From positions 1 through 64,000 of the forward strand of contig JAFUOJ010000022.1 of assembly GCA_017481945.1 (NCBI GenBank): 64,000 nucleotides of DNA, read 5' to 3'. Position 1 is the first letter of the stretch. Each line of letters opens with the position of its first letter. Positions 20,702-30,553 of the stretch are shown here, in pieces. Below the pieces are notes generated by a model, which searched no databases, was not told where the DNA came from, and saw only the letters and a list, made by a program, of their open reading frames with translations. The position numbers and the translations under genes are program-made. This stretch comes from Parabacteroides sp. (GTDB lineage: Bacteria > Bacteroidota > Bacteroidia > Bacteroidales > Tannerellaceae).

Positions 20702-21526
20702 ATGAGAGTCTTACTTATCCTTATCAGTTTGTTCGCTTTTTTAGAAAACAGCTCTGCACAGACGTACCAAGAGCTTATCGAAAAGAGTTATGACTATTTG
20801 GACAAGAACGATCTGCTTTCGGCTGAAGAGAGTCTAAAGGCAGCCCTCCGCAAAGAGCCTGCCAATCCGCTTAACTACGCTCTGCTGACCAACTTAGGGA
20901 CTATCCAACGGCGGCAAGGGAAGAAAGAAGAGGCGCTTCTCTCCTACACAGCAGCGTTGAGCGGTCATACAGGCAACGCAACCATTTTGGAAAATCGGGC
21001 TTCCCTTTACAACGAGTTGGGAGAGACTGAAAAGGCGCTGAATGACTACAATACGCTTTTGATTGCCGAACCGGAACATCAGGAAGCCCTTTATTGTCGT
21101 GGTTTAATCTATATCCAGCTTCAAAATTACATTTGGGCAGAGCAGGATTTCGATAAACTGCTTGAGATTAACGAAAAATCAGTCCGCGCCCGGCTCGGCC
21201 ATGCCATTTTGGAGAAAATGCGAGGCAACTTTACGGAAAGCGAACGGATTTTTAACTATTTGATCAGCGAAATGCCGCGCGACTGGGTGCTTTATGAGGG
21301 AAGAGCAGACTTATATTTCATGATGGGCAAGAATGCTCGTGCAATGGCAGACATCAACAAGGTATTTTCGGAAAGCGAACCCACTGCGAACCTCTACGTT
21401 CTGCGCGGGAAAATAAAACTTTCGCAATATGAGAATGAGAGAGCCGTTTTGGACTTTAAGAAAGCCGAGTCGATGGGCTACAATAAGGAGGTGATTGCCG
21501 ACTTAATCAAATTAGCAGAAAAATAA
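20702..21526 (+). CDS. Exported tetratricopeptide repeat protein
   Basis: 274 residues. An N-terminal signal peptide (MRVLLILISLFAFLENSSAQ) ends at a typical SAQ cleavage site, placing the protein in the periplasm or on the outer membrane. The rest is about seven TPR helix pairs from residue 20 to the end, with typical spacing and residues (LGTIQRRQGKKEEALLSYTAAL; YNELGETEKALNDYNTLL; YCRGLIYIQLQNYIWAEQDF). TPR arrays bind partner proteins; no partner can be named. The 42-bp repeat array begins 47 bases after its stop codon. Confidence 0.88.
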   Translation: MRVLLILISLFAFLENSSAQTYQELIEKSYDYLDKNDLLSAEESLKAALRKEPANPLNYALLTNLGTIQRRQGKKEEALLSYTAALSGHTGNATILENRASLYNELGETEKALNDYNTLLIAEPEHQEALYCRGLIYIQLQNYIWAEQDFDKLLEINEKSVRARLGHAILEKMRGNFTESERIFNYLISEMPRDWVLYEGRADLYFMMGKNARAMADINKVFSESEPTANLYVLRGKIKLSQYENERAVLDFKKAESMGYNKEVIADLIKLAEK

Positions 21527-21573
21527 TTCATATATATGTTCTACAAGTCTATGTTCCAGAACCTTCAACTCGA

Positions 21574-21801
21574 TAATGTAAGTTTACATTTTAGCTTTGT
21601 ACCCATACAGGCTAATAATGTAAATTTACATTATTATTTTGTACCCTTGCAAAGTCATAATGTAAACTTACATTTTGAACTTGTACCCCTGCAACCCCAT
21701 AATGTAAGTTTACATTATCAGGTTGCACCCCTACAAAGCCATAATGTAAACTTACATTATCTAATTACAGGCAAACAATCTGATATTGTAATTATACAAA
21801 A
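21574..21801 (+). repeat. 42-bp palindromic repeat array, copy A
   Basis: Five intact copies of the 18-bp palindrome TAATGTAA-NN-TTACATTA (last base sometimes T) start at 21574, 21616, 21658, 21700 and 21742, exactly 42 bp apart, with a decayed sixth at 21784. The central two bases vary (GT, AT, AC, GT, AC). The 24-bp spacers are also similar (TTGTACCCCTGCAA) and themselves form a weak inverted repeat centred exactly 21 bp from the palindrome centres. Because 42 is divisible by 3, a 100-codon frame reads through (21536-21838), but the related array at 49732 has stops in that frame, so it is not coding. It lies between the TPR gene and the DUF6261-like gene. Confidence 0.95.
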
Positions 21802-21849
21802 TAAAATTCCTATCTTAGGAAACTATTTATACACTTAAAAAACCGTAAC

Positions 21850-22614
21850 ATGAGTATTTACAAAAGAATTTTAGGTCTCCCGGAAGACCGATTGAACAAT
21901 TCAGAGTACCTCGCGTTCATGCAGGCAGTTATTAACTTTTTGCCATCGGACGAAACCGCGTTCCCAGAGACCGCTGTCCGAATGGATTTCCTATTTGAAA
22001 CGGCACAAAAGCTGAAAGAGGAGGTTGAACTCCTGACGGACGCCATCGTGGAAAGCAGAATCGCCCAGGAAACCGAGTCTGCACAAGAGACGGAGGGCAA
22101 TCGCAGCAATCTGGCGGTCTATTTAATGAGCCGAATCTCCCAAGCACGTTTGATATTCCTCGAAGCCGAACGGGACGCAGGGAAATACCTCTACAATGTC
22201 GTGAAACCTTACTTCGGAATCTCCCGTCTACCGGTTGGACAGAAAACGGCGCAGATTCAAGGGCTCTTAATCGACTTGAAAAAGGAGGAGAACCTGCCGT
22301 ATGTATCCATTTTAGGGTTGGAAGGCTATGTGGATGAGTTGGAAAAGCTGAACAACGCGTATGTTTCCCTCATCAACCAACGTTTGCAGAACCGAGCAGC
22401 CAACAAAAAGGAAAGCGGAGCGGTGATTCGCGCAAGGATGAGTGAAATGTATGAAGACTTGGTGCTGTTTATCCAATCCTACAACATCATTCACCCTAAC
22501 GAGGTGACCGAGGCCTTAGTGGACAACTTGAATCAGCTAATTACGGAGACGGTTATCGCTTTTAAATCGCGTGCAAAGCGTTCAAAGAAGAATAATAAGC
22601 CAACAGAGGATTAA
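21850..22614 (+). CDS. DUF6261-like protein of unknown function
   Basis: 254 residues, almost entirely predicted helix, with no signal peptide or membrane segment and a basic C-terminus (FKSRAKRSKKNNK) that could contact nucleic acid. I associate it with the Bacteroidales family DUF6261 from memory, so the name is tentative. Features are an acidic, glutamine-rich stretch at about 70-90 and the motif YVSILGLEGYVDELEKLNNAY, typical of a helical bundle. The start MSIYKRILGLPEDRL lies 49 bases after the last decayed unit of repeat array A, so its promoter must lie in or before the array. G+C is higher than in the rpo block. Confidence 0.6.
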   Translation: MSIYKRILGLPEDRLNNSEYLAFMQAVINFLPSDETAFPETAVRMDFLFETAQKLKEEVELLTDAIVESRIAQETESAQETEGNRSNLAVYLMSRISQARLIFLEAERDAGKYLYNVVKPYFGISRLPVGQKTAQIQGLLIDLKKEENLPYVSILGLEGYVDELEKLNNAYVSLINQRLQNRAANKKESGAVIRARMSEMYEDLVLFIQSYNIIHPNEVTEALVDNLNQLITETVIAFKSRAKRSKKNNKPTED

Positions 22615-22661
22615 AAAAAAGAGCTTGCAAAGCAGAAATAAGACTCTGCATTTGCAAGCTC
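22613..22661 (-). terminator. Terminator of the leucine operon
   Basis: GAGCTTGCAAA-GCAGA (22621-22636) pairs with TCTGC-A-TTTGCAAGCTC (22645-22661) with one bulge. On the minus strand it is followed by eight T (22613-22620). It lies 37 bases after the leuB stop and overlaps the last bases of the converging gene. Confidence 0.92.
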
Positions 22662-22697
22662 CCCCAAATGAAAACGAAAAAAAAATATCAATTAGTA

Positions 22698-23768
22698 TTA
22701 TTTATTCGCGATATAGTTTGCAATCCAATCACCGACTTCGCTTGTTGAATATGCTTTTGCGCCGTTGGCAATGTCTTCCGTAACAATGCCTGCGTCCATT
22801 GAGGCGTTCACTGCTTCACGGATCAAAGCGCCCTCCTCCATCAAGTTGAAGGCATATTCAAACATCAATGCGGCACTTAGGATCGTAGCCAACGGATTGG
22901 CGATGTTCTTTCCGGCTGCCTGCGGCCATGAACCATGAATCGGCTCGAAAACAGAGGTATGTACACCGACAGAAGCGGATGGCAACATGCCCAAAGAGCC
23001 TGTAATCACAGAGGCTTCGTCTGTCAAGATGTCTCCAAACATATTTTCAGTGACCATTACGTCAAAACTTTTCGGCCACTGCACCAAACGCATAGCGGCG
23101 TTGTCTACGAACATGAATTCGGTCTCTACATCCGGAAAATCCTTCGCTATCTCCTGTGCAACCTGTCTCCACAAACGAGAAGTTGCCAAAACATTGGCTT
23201 TATCTACTACTGTCACCTTCTTGCGACGCTTTTGCGCATATTGATAGGCCAATCGCACAATGCGTTCGATCTCTTCACGGCTGTAAACGCACGTATCATA
23301 CGCGGTATTGCCGTCTTCACTTCTACCTTGCGGTCTCCCGAAATACATACCGCCGGTTAATTCGCGGATACACATGAAATCGGCTCCTTCAACCAGCTCT
23401 GCACGTAGCGGAGATTTGTGTAACAATGACGGGAAAGTAGTTACAGGACGGATATTTGCAAACAGCCCTAATTTTTTACGCATTGCCAATAAGCCTTGCT
23501 CCGGACGTACCTTTGCAGAGGGGTCATTATCATATTTAGGGGAACCAATCGCTCCGAAATATACTGCGTCACTCTGCATACAGAGTTCATGCGTTTCATC
23601 AGGATAAGGGCTACCAACGGCATCAATCGCACATGCGCCTACCAATGCCTTTTCATAACTCAAATCGTGGCCATACTTTTGGCAAATGGCCTTTACAGCC
23701 TTCATTCCTTGCTCGATAATTTCGGGACCGATTCCGTCACCGGGGAGCAATGCAATTTTTAGTTTCAT
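22698..23768 (-). CDS. leuB: 3-isopropylmalate dehydrogenase
   Basis: NAD-dependent oxidative decarboxylase of leucine synthesis, turning 3-isopropylmalate into 2-oxoisocaproate; 356 residues. The family signatures are clear: [10 protein letters not shown] at the start, [23 protein letters not shown], and [23 protein letters not shown] for the metal and cofactor site. It is the last gene of the operon, 22 bases after the second isopropylmalate-synthase-like gene. Confidence 0.97.
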   Translation of the reverse strand: MKLKIALLPGDGIGPEIIEQGMKAVKAICQKYGHDLSYEKALVGACAIDAVGSPYPDETHELCMQSDAVYFGAIGSPKYDNDPSAKVRPEQGLLAMRKKLGLFANIRPVTTFPSLLHKSPLRAELVEGADFMCIRELTGGMYFGRPQGRSEDGNTAYDTCVYSREEIERIVRLAYQYAQKRRKKVTVVDKANVLATSRLWRQVAQEIAKDFPDVETEFMFVDNAAMRLVQWPKSFDVMVTENMFGDILTDEASVITGSLGMLPSASVGVHTSVFEPIHGSWPQAAGKNIANPLATILSAALMFEYAFNLMEEGALIREAVNASMDAGIVTEDIANGAKAYSTSEVGDWIANYIANK

Positions 23769-23790
23769 ATCTTGTTTTGTTAGATTATTA

Positions 23791-25299
23791 TTACTGTTCT
23801 ATTTTGTTCAACATCTTAATGGTCGCTTTGATGGCGGCCTCCGTCTGGTCAGCGTCCAGTCCGCGCGTCTTAAAGTCCACTCCGGCGTAGTTCCAACTGA
23901 TTACCGTCTGTACAAAAGCGTCCGTCCGACCTCCGGGAGGGATGGAGACAGAGTAGTTTGTCAGCATGGGGAACGGGCGACCGAGATCGGTGTAGATCTT
24001 TCTCAAAGCACGCACAAAGGCGTCGTATTGTCCGTCTCCCGAAGCGGATTCCTGATAGGCTTCGCCGTTGATTTCAATCTTCAAAGTGGCTACCGGCTTC
24101 AAGCCTTGCGCTAAGGAGAGGGAATAGTTCAGAATACGAATGCGCTGGTCGGCCATGGTGTCGTGATGAAGCACATCACTGATGATGTAAGGCAGATCTT
24201 CAGTCGTCACCATCTCTTTTTTATCGCCCAATTCGATAATGCGGGCTGTAACTTTGCGCATGGAATCTTCGTCGATGTCAATACCCAATGCTTCTAAGTT
24301 TTTACGGATGTTGGCTTTGCCTGAGGTCTTTCCCAAAGCGTATTCACGCACGCGGCCGAAGCGTTCTGGAAGCAGATCGTTACAATAGAGATTGTTTTTG
24401 CTGTCTCCGTCCGCATGAACGCCTGCACACTGGGTAAAAACATGCTCTCCAATGATTGGTTTGTTAGGCGGAATATGCACGCCGGAGAAAGTCTCCACTA
24501 AACGGCTGGCGTAATTAATCTTTTCCTCTCTTAGCTTCAGTTCAACGCCTAATTGATCTTTAAGGACTGCTAAAACACTGCTTAAAGGGGCATTTCCGGC
24601 ACGCTCTCCCAGGCCATTCAATGTGGTATGGAGCCCTCCGATTCCTGCACGGACAGCTGAATATACGTTAGCAACTGCCAAGTCGTAATCATTATGTGCA
24701 TGGAAATCGAATTTCAGGTCCGGATAGCGAGTGACCATCTCTTTGCAGTATTCATAAGTGTTCCCCGGATTCAGAATGCCTAATGTATCCGGTAACATGA
24801 AACGTTTAATAGGGAGGTCACGAAGTGAATCAATGAATTGGAAGACATATTCCGGAGAGTTCTTGATTCCGTTCGACCAATCTTCCAAATACACATTTAC
24901 CTCTATTCCCCACGCCGTTGCTAAATTGATAACAGAACGAATGTCTGCGAAATGCTGCTCCGGAGTCTTGCGAAGTTGCTCCGTCACGTGCTTATACGAT
25001 CCTTTACAAAGCAAATTGACCACGCGGCAACCGGCTTCCTGAATCCATTTCAACGAAACATCCCCATCCACAAAACCAAGCACCTCTAATTTCTGTATAT
25101 GTCCCATGCGTTCTGCCCAAGCCGCAACTCGTTTCACAGCTTGAAACTCTCCATCGGAAACACGCGCCGAAGCAATCTCCAAACGGTTTACGCCAAGGTC
25201 TATTAAAGCTTGAGCAATACTTAGTTTTTCATGCGCAGCAAAAGAAACACCAGATGTTTGTTCCCCATCGCGCAGGGTGGTATCCATTATCTCTATCAT
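23791..25299 (-). CDS. Second LeuA-like synthase, possible (R)-citramalate synthase
   Basis: Acyl-CoA-condensing enzyme of the LeuA/CimA family, 502 residues, full length with a DRE-TIM barrel (about 1-290, [12 protein letters not shown] and HAHNDYDLA with the metal-binding histidines) and a C-terminal LeuA-type regulatory domain (about 370-502). It differs from the first-gene LeuA ([21 protein letters not shown]), so it is not a recent duplicate. Lying between leuD and leuB, it may make citramalate from pyruvate and acetyl-CoA, giving a threonine-independent route to 2-oxobutyrate for isoleucine. The substrate is inferred; a second isopropylmalate synthase remains possible. Confidence 0.8.
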   Translation of the reverse strand: MIEIMDTTLRDGEQTSGVSFAAHEKLSIAQALIDLGVNRLEIASARVSDGEFQAVKRVAAWAERMGHIQKLEVLGFVDGDVSLKWIQEAGCRVVNLLCKGSYKHVTEQLRKTPEQHFADIRSVINLATAWGIEVNVYLEDWSNGIKNSPEYVFQFIDSLRDLPIKRFMLPDTLGILNPGNTYEYCKEMVTRYPDLKFDFHAHNDYDLAVANVYSAVRAGIGGLHTTLNGLGERAGNAPLSSVLAVLKDQLGVELKLREEKINYASRLVETFSGVHIPPNKPIIGEHVFTQCAGVHADGDSKNNLYCNDLLPERFGRVREYALGKTSGKANIRKNLEALGIDIDEDSMRKVTARIIELGDKKEMVTTEDLPYIISDVLHHDTMADQRIRILNYSLSLAQGLKPVATLKIEINGEAYQESASGDGQYDAFVRALRKIYTDLGRPFPMLTNYSVSIPPGGRTDAFVQTVISWNYAGVDFKTRGLDADQTEAAIKATIKMLNKIEQ

Positions 25300-25308
25300 A
25301 ACGCTTCT

Positions 25309-25899
25309 TTATTTTCTTTTAGCCTCAAATGCTTCTATCTTTTCTTTATTTGATAGCAGATAGTCTATATCATCCAAACCATTTACTAAACAATCTTTCT
25401 TGTAGGCGTTGATGTCAAAGTGTTCACTCTTACCTGTCGCCTTGTTGGTGATTGTTTGTGCCGGTAAATTCACCTCTACTTCCATCTTCGGATCTGCATA
25501 AATAGAGTCAAACAGCTCTGCCAAGAACGTTTCGCTGACTACCACCGGAAGAACGAAGTTATTTAATTCGTTATTCTTATGAATATCCGCAAAAAAGCTG
25601 GATACAACGACACGAAAACCATAATCAGCAATTGCCCAAGCGGCATGTTCACGGCTGGAGCCGGAACCAAAGTTTTTACCGGCAACTAAAACTTGACCGC
25701 CATAAGTTGGATCATTCAAAACAAATGATTCGATTTTATTTCCCTGTTTGTCATAACGCCAATCACGGAAAAGGTTTTCTCCGAAGCCCTTTTTATCGGT
25801 TGCTTTCAAGAAACGTGCCGGAATAATCTGGTCTGTATCTACATTTTCTAAAGGCAGAGGGACACAAGTGGATGTTATAATATTGAATTTTTGTTTCAT
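25309..25899 (-). CDS. leuD: 3-isopropylmalate dehydratase small subunit
   Basis: Swivelling-domain subunit of isopropylmalate isomerase, 196 residues, partner of LeuC. The typical N-terminal [13 protein letters not shown] and the [13 protein letters not shown] substrate-binding loop are present. It lies 21 bases after leuC and 9 bases before the next gene, within the operon. If the following gene is a citramalate synthase, this dehydratase would act on citramalate as well. Confidence 0.96.
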   Translation of the reverse strand: MKQKFNIITSTCVPLPLENVDTDQIIPARFLKATDKKGFGENLFRDWRYDKQGNKIESFVLNDPTYGGQVLVAGKNFGSGSSREHAAWAIADYGFRVVVSSFFADIHKNNELNNFVLPVVVSETFLAELFDSIYADPKMEVEVNLPAQTITNKATGKSEHFDINAYKKDCLVNGLDDIDYLLSNKEKIEAFEAKRK

Positions 25900-25920
25900 C
25901 TCTTTATCGACATTTATAGT

Positions 25921-27318
25921 TTATAAAAATTTTCTCGGGTCTGTTATTTCACCAGTGACTGCAGCGGCAGCAGCAACTAACGGACCTGCTAAAATAGTGC
26001 GTGCACCGGGTCCTTGACGACCTTCGAAGTTTCGATTGCTGGTTGAAACAGCGTATTTGCCTGCCGGAATCTTATCATCGTTCATTGCCAAGCAAGCAGA
26101 GCAACCCGGCTGACGTAATTGGAACCCGGCCTCTTCAAAAATCTTATCCAGACCCTCTTCACGAATTTGCGCGTCTACCATCCATGATCCCGGAACCAAC
26201 CAAGCGATTACATGGTCTGCTTTCTTTCTTCCTTTCACGATAGAGGCAAATGCACGGAAGTCTTCTATACGTCCATTGGTACAAGAACCTAAAAAGACAT
26301 AATCAATCTTCTTTCCTTCCAAAGAATCACCCGGATTGAAATCCATATAGGCCATAGATTTTTCAAAAGAGGTCTTTTCCACTTCGTTCATGCCTTCTAC
26401 AGTCGGAATATGCTGAGTTATCCCCATGCCCATGCCCGGATTAGTTCCGTAGGTAATCATTGGTTCAATGTCAGCAGCGTCAAAAAGAATCTCTTTATCA
26501 AAAACAGCGTCTTCATCGCTCTTCAACGTTTTCCAATAGGCAACTGCTTTTTCCCAATCTTCCCCTACCGGAGCATTTTCACGACCTTTAATATATGCAA
26601 AGGTGGTTTCGTCTGGAGCAATCATACCTCCACGTGCTCCCATCTCGATAGACAAATTACATAAAGTCAAACGACCTTCCATTGTTAAGCTACGGATAGC
26701 AGAACCGGCATATTCAACAAAGTAACCTGTGGCTCCGCTGGTTGTCACCTTCGACATAATATAAAGAGCAACATCCTTTGCGGTTACACCTTGACCTAAC
26801 GTACCTTCAACACGAATTCGCATTGTTTTTGGTTTCGCTTGCAAGATACATTGAGAAGCCATCACCATTTCAACTTCGCTGGTACCAATACCAAAAGCGA
26901 CTGCACCGACTGCACCATGAGTTGAAGTGTGTGAATCTCCACAAACAATTGTCATGCCCGGTAATGTCAAGCCTCTTTCCGGCCCTACGACATGGATAAT
27001 ACCATTTCGCGGGTCCATCATACCATAATGAGTCAATCCAAAATCAGCTGCATTCTTTGCTAAAGTGTCTACCTGATTTCGAGAGACAGGATCTTCAATC
27101 GGTTTATCTTGGTCGTGTGTCGGAGTATTATGATCCGGCATACAATAAATACGTTCAGGACGAAGGGGTTTCAAACCACGTGCACGCAAACCTGCAAAAG
27201 CCTGCGGACTGGTTACTTCATGGCAGTATAATCTGTCAATATAAAGTTGTGTAGGCCCCTCTTCAATCATAGTGACGATATGAGAGTCCCAAATCTTATC
27301 AAATAATGTATTTGCCAT
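25921..27318 (-). CDS. leuC: 3-isopropylmalate dehydratase large subunit
   Basis: Aconitase-family subunit carrying the [4Fe-4S] cluster, 465 residues from [15 protein letters not shown]. The cluster cysteines are visible in FLGSCTNGR and [10 protein letters not shown], and the [11 protein letters not shown] motif is intact. The frame is open 15 codons further up, but that would overlap leuA; the chosen start leaves a 16-base gap. It isomerises 2- to 3-isopropylmalate together with LeuD. Confidence 0.96.
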   Translation of the reverse strand: MANTLFDKIWDSHIVTMIEEGPTQLYIDRLYCHEVTSPQAFAGLRARGLKPLRPERIYCMPDHNTPTHDQDKPIEDPVSRNQVDTLAKNAADFGLTHYGMMDPRNGIIHVVGPERGLTLPGMTIVCGDSHTSTHGAVGAVAFGIGTSEVEMVMASQCILQAKPKTMRIRVEGTLGQGVTAKDVALYIMSKVTTSGATGYFVEYAGSAIRSLTMEGRLTLCNLSIEMGARGGMIAPDETTFAYIKGRENAPVGEDWEKAVAYWKTLKSDEDAVFDKEILFDAADIEPMITYGTNPGMGMGITQHIPTVEGMNEVEKTSFEKSMAYMDFNPGDSLEGKKIDYVFLGSCTNGRIEDFRAFASIVKGRKKADHVIAWLVPGSWMVDAQIREEGLDKIFEEAGFQLRQPGCSACLAMNDDKIPAGKYAVSTSNRNFEGRQGPGARTILAGPLVAAAAAVTGEITDPRKFL

Positions 27319-27334
27319 ATTTTTTCGTATAAAC

Positions 27335-28831
27335 TTATTTTTCAAACTTATTAATTGCGTCAATAAAGGCTTCTACAGAAGCGGCAATGATATCCGTATT
27401 GGCAGCAAAACCATAATAACGGTTTCCGTTATATTCAACTTGCATGTGCACTTTACCCATATCATCACTACCCTTATCAATCGCTTGAATTAAAAACTCT
27501 TGAATGGTCATTGTCCGATGAATGATTGATTTCACAGCTGAGATCGCTGCGTCTACCGGTCCATTTCCAGAAGCTGCTGCTTCAAACTTCTCTCCTGCAA
27601 TATTCAAACAAACACTTGCGACAGACTGTAGTCCAACACCTGATGTAACCTGTAAATATTCCAGCTTGATACGATGTGTTGCTGTACGATCCTTACCTAC
27701 CAACATCAAAACATCATCATCATTGATGTCTTTCTTACGGTCAGCCAGCTTCAAGAACTCTTCATAAACTTTATCCAACTTTTCTTGAGACAATTCTACA
27801 CCTAATACTTGTAAACGGTGTTTCAAAGCCGCACGTCCGCTGCGAGCAGTCAATACAATTGCATTATCATCAATACCGACATCTTTCGGATCAATAATTT
27901 CATAACTTTCACGGTTTTTCAAGACACCATCCTGATGAATACCTGAAGAATGAGCAAAGGCATTACGGCCTACAATCGCTTTATTAGGTTGCACAGGCAT
28001 ATTCATCAAACTGGAAACCATACGACTTATGCCATGAATTTTTGTAGTATTGATATTGGTAATGATTTCACGTTCTTTATGACTCTTGAAAATCATGGCA
28101 ATTTCTTCTAAGGAGGTATTACCAGCACGTTCACCGATTCCATTAATTGTTACCTCAACTTGACGAGCTCCATTTAGTACTCCTTGTACGGTATTAGCAG
28201 TAGCCATCCCTAAATCATTGTGACAATGAGTTGAAAGAATTGCATTTTCAATACCATTTACATGTTCCATCAAATATTTGATCTTTGCACCATATTCGTC
28301 AGGCAAACAATAACCGGTTGTATCAGGAATGTTTACCACTGTAGCCCCTGCTTTAATAACAGCTTCCACTACACGTGCCAAATATTCATTATCAGTACGT
28401 CCTGCATCTTCACAATAAAATTCTACATCTTCAACATACCTTTTGGCATATTTAGTAGCAGCAATTGCCCGTTCTAATATTTCTTCTTGATTAGAATTAA
28501 ATTTATATCGAATATGATAATCTGAAGTTCCAATTCCTGTATGAATACGTCCACGTTTAGCATATTTCAAAGCCTCAGCAGCTACATCAATGTCTTTTTC
28601 TACGGCACGAGTCAAGGCACAAATTGTAGGCCAAGTAACAGCTTTTGATATTTCAACTACACTATTAAAATCTCCTGGGCTAGATACAGGGAAACCAGCT
28701 TCGATAACATCTACACCCAATCCTTCCAAAGCTTTTGCGACTTGAATTTTTTCAATACTATTCAATTGGCAACCTGGAACTTGTTCCCCATCGCGTAATG
28801 TTGTGTCAAAAATAAATAATCTGCTTGACAT
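27335..28831 (-). CDS. leuA: 2-isopropylmalate synthase
   Basis: First committed enzyme of leucine synthesis, condensing acetyl-CoA with 2-oxoisovalerate; 498 residues from [20 protein letters not shown]. It has the TIM-barrel catalytic domain with HCHNDLGMA metal ligands, the linker, and the C-terminal leucine-binding regulatory domain ([11 protein letters not shown]...). Twenty codons further upstream are open but fall in the attenuator leader, so I use Met at 28831. It heads the leu operon behind a promoter, leader peptide and terminator hairpin. Confidence 0.96.
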   Translation of the reverse strand: MSSRLFIFDTTLRDGEQVPGCQLNSIEKIQVAKALEGLGVDVIEAGFPVSSPGDFNSVVEISKAVTWPTICALTRAVEKDIDVAAEALKYAKRGRIHTGIGTSDYHIRYKFNSNQEEILERAIAATKYAKRYVEDVEFYCEDAGRTDNEYLARVVEAVIKAGATVVNIPDTTGYCLPDEYGAKIKYLMEHVNGIENAILSTHCHNDLGMATANTVQGVLNGARQVEVTINGIGERAGNTSLEEIAMIFKSHKEREIITNINTTKIHGISRMVSSLMNMPVQPNKAIVGRNAFAHSSGIHQDGVLKNRESYEIIDPKDVGIDDNAIVLTARSGRAALKHRLQVLGVELSQEKLDKVYEEFLKLADRKKDINDDDVLMLVGKDRTATHRIKLEYLQVTSGVGLQSVASVCLNIAGEKFEAAASGNGPVDAAISAVKSIIHRTMTIQEFLIQAIDKGSDDMGKVHMQVEYNGNRYYGFAANTDIIAASVEAFIDAINKFEK

Positions 28832-28874
28832 AGTTTTTATAGTCTTTAATTTATTAATTTCTTTACTTATCAAT

Positions 28875-28914
28875 GAAAAAGCCTCTCTCACAAAGAAGTG
28901 AGAAAGGCTCTTTC
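28875..28914 (-). terminator. leu operon attenuator terminator
   Basis: On the minus strand a 17-bp stem (GAAAGAGCCTTTCTCAC with TGAGAGAGGCTTTTTC, with wobble pairs) ends in TTTTT, between the leader peptide and leuA. Premature termination here when leucine is plentiful is the expected mechanism. Confidence 0.85.
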
Positions 28915-28949
28915 ATATATCTTAATGGTTTGAAAAAACATACACAGTC

Positions 28950-29024
28950 TCACTTCCTATCCCGTTCCCAGAGTAGAAGAATAGATAAAGAAGTAATAAG
29001 ACTATTTAGTAGTTCTTTTCCCAT
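28950..29024 (-). CDS. leuL: leu operon leader peptide
   Basis: A 24-codon ORF beginning MGKE and containing LLNSLITSLSILLL: eight leucines, three of them in a row (codons 16-18). It starts about 34 bases after the predicted transcription start and ends 35 bases before the terminator hairpin. Leucine-codon stalling would favour read-through into leuA. It is too short to be found by ordinary gene calling. I infer its role from position and composition; I have not modelled the antiterminator. Confidence 0.85.
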   Translation of the reverse strand: MGKELLNSLITSLSILLLWERDRK

Positions 29025-29064
29025 TGTTATTTTTCTTAAATTCTATCTTTTTTATTAGAACGGT

Positions 29065-29096
29065 GCAAAGATACATCCTTTTTCTAAACCACCAAA
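29065..29096 (-). promoter_or_regulatory. leu operon promoter
   Basis: Minus strand TTTGG (29092-29096), 18 bases, TATCTTTGC (29065-29073). Full match to the Bacteroidota consensus, 41 bases before the leader peptide start. Confidence 0.85.
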
Positions 29097-29200
29097 TAAA
29101 ACCGAATTTTTTATTGATATTTTCTTTTAAAACGTAAATTAATCACAAGATGAAATATCAAATCATAACAATATAATTATCGATTCACACATTTTGAAAT

Positions 29201-29234
29201 AAAAAAGCCACCTCATAAATACCATGAGGCGACT
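29201..29234 (-). terminator. Terminator after the phosphatase-like gene
   Basis: AGCCACCTCAT (29206-29216) pairs with ATGAGGCGACT (29224-29234) with one mismatch; the minus strand continues with six T. It separates the gene at 29261 from the leu operon. Between 29097 and 29200 I see nothing. Confidence 0.85.
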
Positions 29235-29260
29235 TTTCCTATGAATGCAAATAATAGTTC

Positions 29261-30436
29261 CTATTTCTTAATTGAGAACTTATCTAAAATCTTTCCATCT
29301 TCATTCACAATTTCAATGTTCAATTCTGAAGTTGTGGCATTCGCCTTTACAACAGAAGTATTTGTATTGACAATAACAGGGAACGGAGTCTGTGAATCTG
29401 CATCTTGATGAACAAAGCGGTGTAAATGACCACAAAGCATTAAATCAGGTTTTGCATCACGCAACAAAGGCATAAATTTTTTCTTTACCTCAACGGTTCC
29501 ATGCCAATCTCCAACAGGAGGGACATGAGCTATAATAACTTTAAATGGAGCCTCTTTATACTCTTTACTATTTAGGACTTCACGTAACCATTCTGCCTGC
29601 TCCGTACGATAATCATCATAAACAGTAATTCCTGCATATTCGATATCTGAGTCCGGTTTATCTTCTCCTGTATCTAACATCACAAAAAAGACAGGACCTT
29701 GGCGAAAAGCATAATATAAGTTTTCTTCTTTCGGAGAGAAATAACGATGAAATTCTCCAGCATAAGCACCTCGTGTTTCATGATTACCTCGCGCATAATA
29801 CATAGGGATCTCTGAAGCAAACAACTTAGTGGCAGTATCCATAAAACCATCAAATATATGGCTCTCTTCATTCAAAATGGACACCATATCTCCATTAAAC
29901 AAAAACAAATCTGTTTTCTTTAAGTCACATTTAGAAACAAGGTTTGTCAACATCTCATTTTTTCCATGAATATCACACAGCATAGCAAAAGAAAGTGTTG
30001 AAGCAGTTGGATCACTTGTCTTAAATGTTAACGGCTTCTTTGAATAAACATCAGTTGCAGCAGTATTACCATAAATCACCCGATTGCCCTTATGATGTAA
30101 TACACGTTGCACATACACACGATAACGATAACTTGTTCCAGGTTTCAAATTCTTTAACTTCACAGAATGAAGAACAGAGGTTGTTTTTACTCCATCACGA
30201 GCATCAAAGAAACGCGGACGTTCCTCTGCATAAAAACTCTCATCTACATCAGGCGCTACCTCAACCCATCCAATTGAAGGTTTATCCGACATCCACACAA
30301 TGGTTGCTTCATTTGGTCCTACATTTTGCAAATAAGGGCCATGTACAATTCTGATTCGTTCATCTATGTTCCATTGGGCTACCATAGGTAATATGGAAAA
30401 CATACATAGAAGAAAAGCTAAACTAACTTTTTTCAT
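29261..30436 (-). CDS. Secreted purple acid phosphatase-like metallophosphoesterase
   Basis: 391 residues. Signal peptide MKKVSLAFLLCMFSILPMVAQ, then a fibronectin-like domain (about 30-140, VHGPYLQNVGPNEATIVWMSD and LKPGTSYRYRV) as in purple acid phosphatases, then a calcineurin-like catalytic domain with metal-binding motifs AMLCDIHG, LFNGDM, ARGNHET, IIAHVPP and CGHLHR. It is probably a periplasmic or surface phosphatase; the substrate is unknown. The D-x-H of the first motif is kept (DIH). It stands alone between the ilv and leu operons. Confidence 0.9.
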   Translation of the reverse strand: MKKVSLAFLLCMFSILPMVAQWNIDERIRIVHGPYLQNVGPNEATIVWMSDKPSIGWVEVAPDVDESFYAEERPRFFDARDGVKTTSVLHSVKLKNLKPGTSYRYRVYVQRVLHHKGNRVIYGNTAATDVYSKKPLTFKTSDPTASTLSFAMLCDIHGKNEMLTNLVSKCDLKKTDLFLFNGDMVSILNEESHIFDGFMDTATKLFASEIPMYYARGNHETRGAYAGEFHRYFSPKEENLYYAFRQGPVFFVMLDTGEDKPDSDIEYAGITVYDDYRTEQAEWLREVLNSKEYKEAPFKVIIAHVPPVGDWHGTVEVKKKFMPLLRDAKPDLMLCGHLHRFVHQDADSQTPFPVIVNTNTSVVKANATTSELNIEIVNEDGKILDKFSIKK

Positions 30437-30496
30437 AACTTTTTATTTAAGTATTAATTCTGCAACGAAGATACAAGAAAAAAGATTTATTAACGA

Positions 30497-30531
30497 CAAA
30501 AAAAGCGATAATCCCCCAAAGGACTACCGCT
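30497..30531 (-). terminator. Terminator of the ilv operon
   Basis: AGCGATAATCC (30504-30514) and GGACTACCGCT (30521-30531) pair with G-U wobble on the RNA; the minus strand continues with seven T. It lies 23 bases after the ilvC stop. Confidence 0.9.
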
Positions 30532-30553
30532 TTTCCTATATTTCTATGAAATA

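Noticed and set aside
21574..21801. CRISPR array
   Set aside because: The spacers are conserved between units and between the two arrays, repeats are AT-rich perfect palindromes of 18 bp, and no cas gene is present.
21536..21838. A 100-codon ORF with a 14-residue repeat (NVNLHYxxVPLQxH)
   Set aside because: It follows from the 42-bp DNA period being a multiple of three. The matching frame is closed in array B and the variable bases are the palindrome centres, so this is a by-product of the DNA repeat.
28832..29060. T-box or metabolite riboswitch upstream of leuA
   Set aside because: A leucine-rich leader ORF plus a terminator explains the region; no T-box motif was seen.
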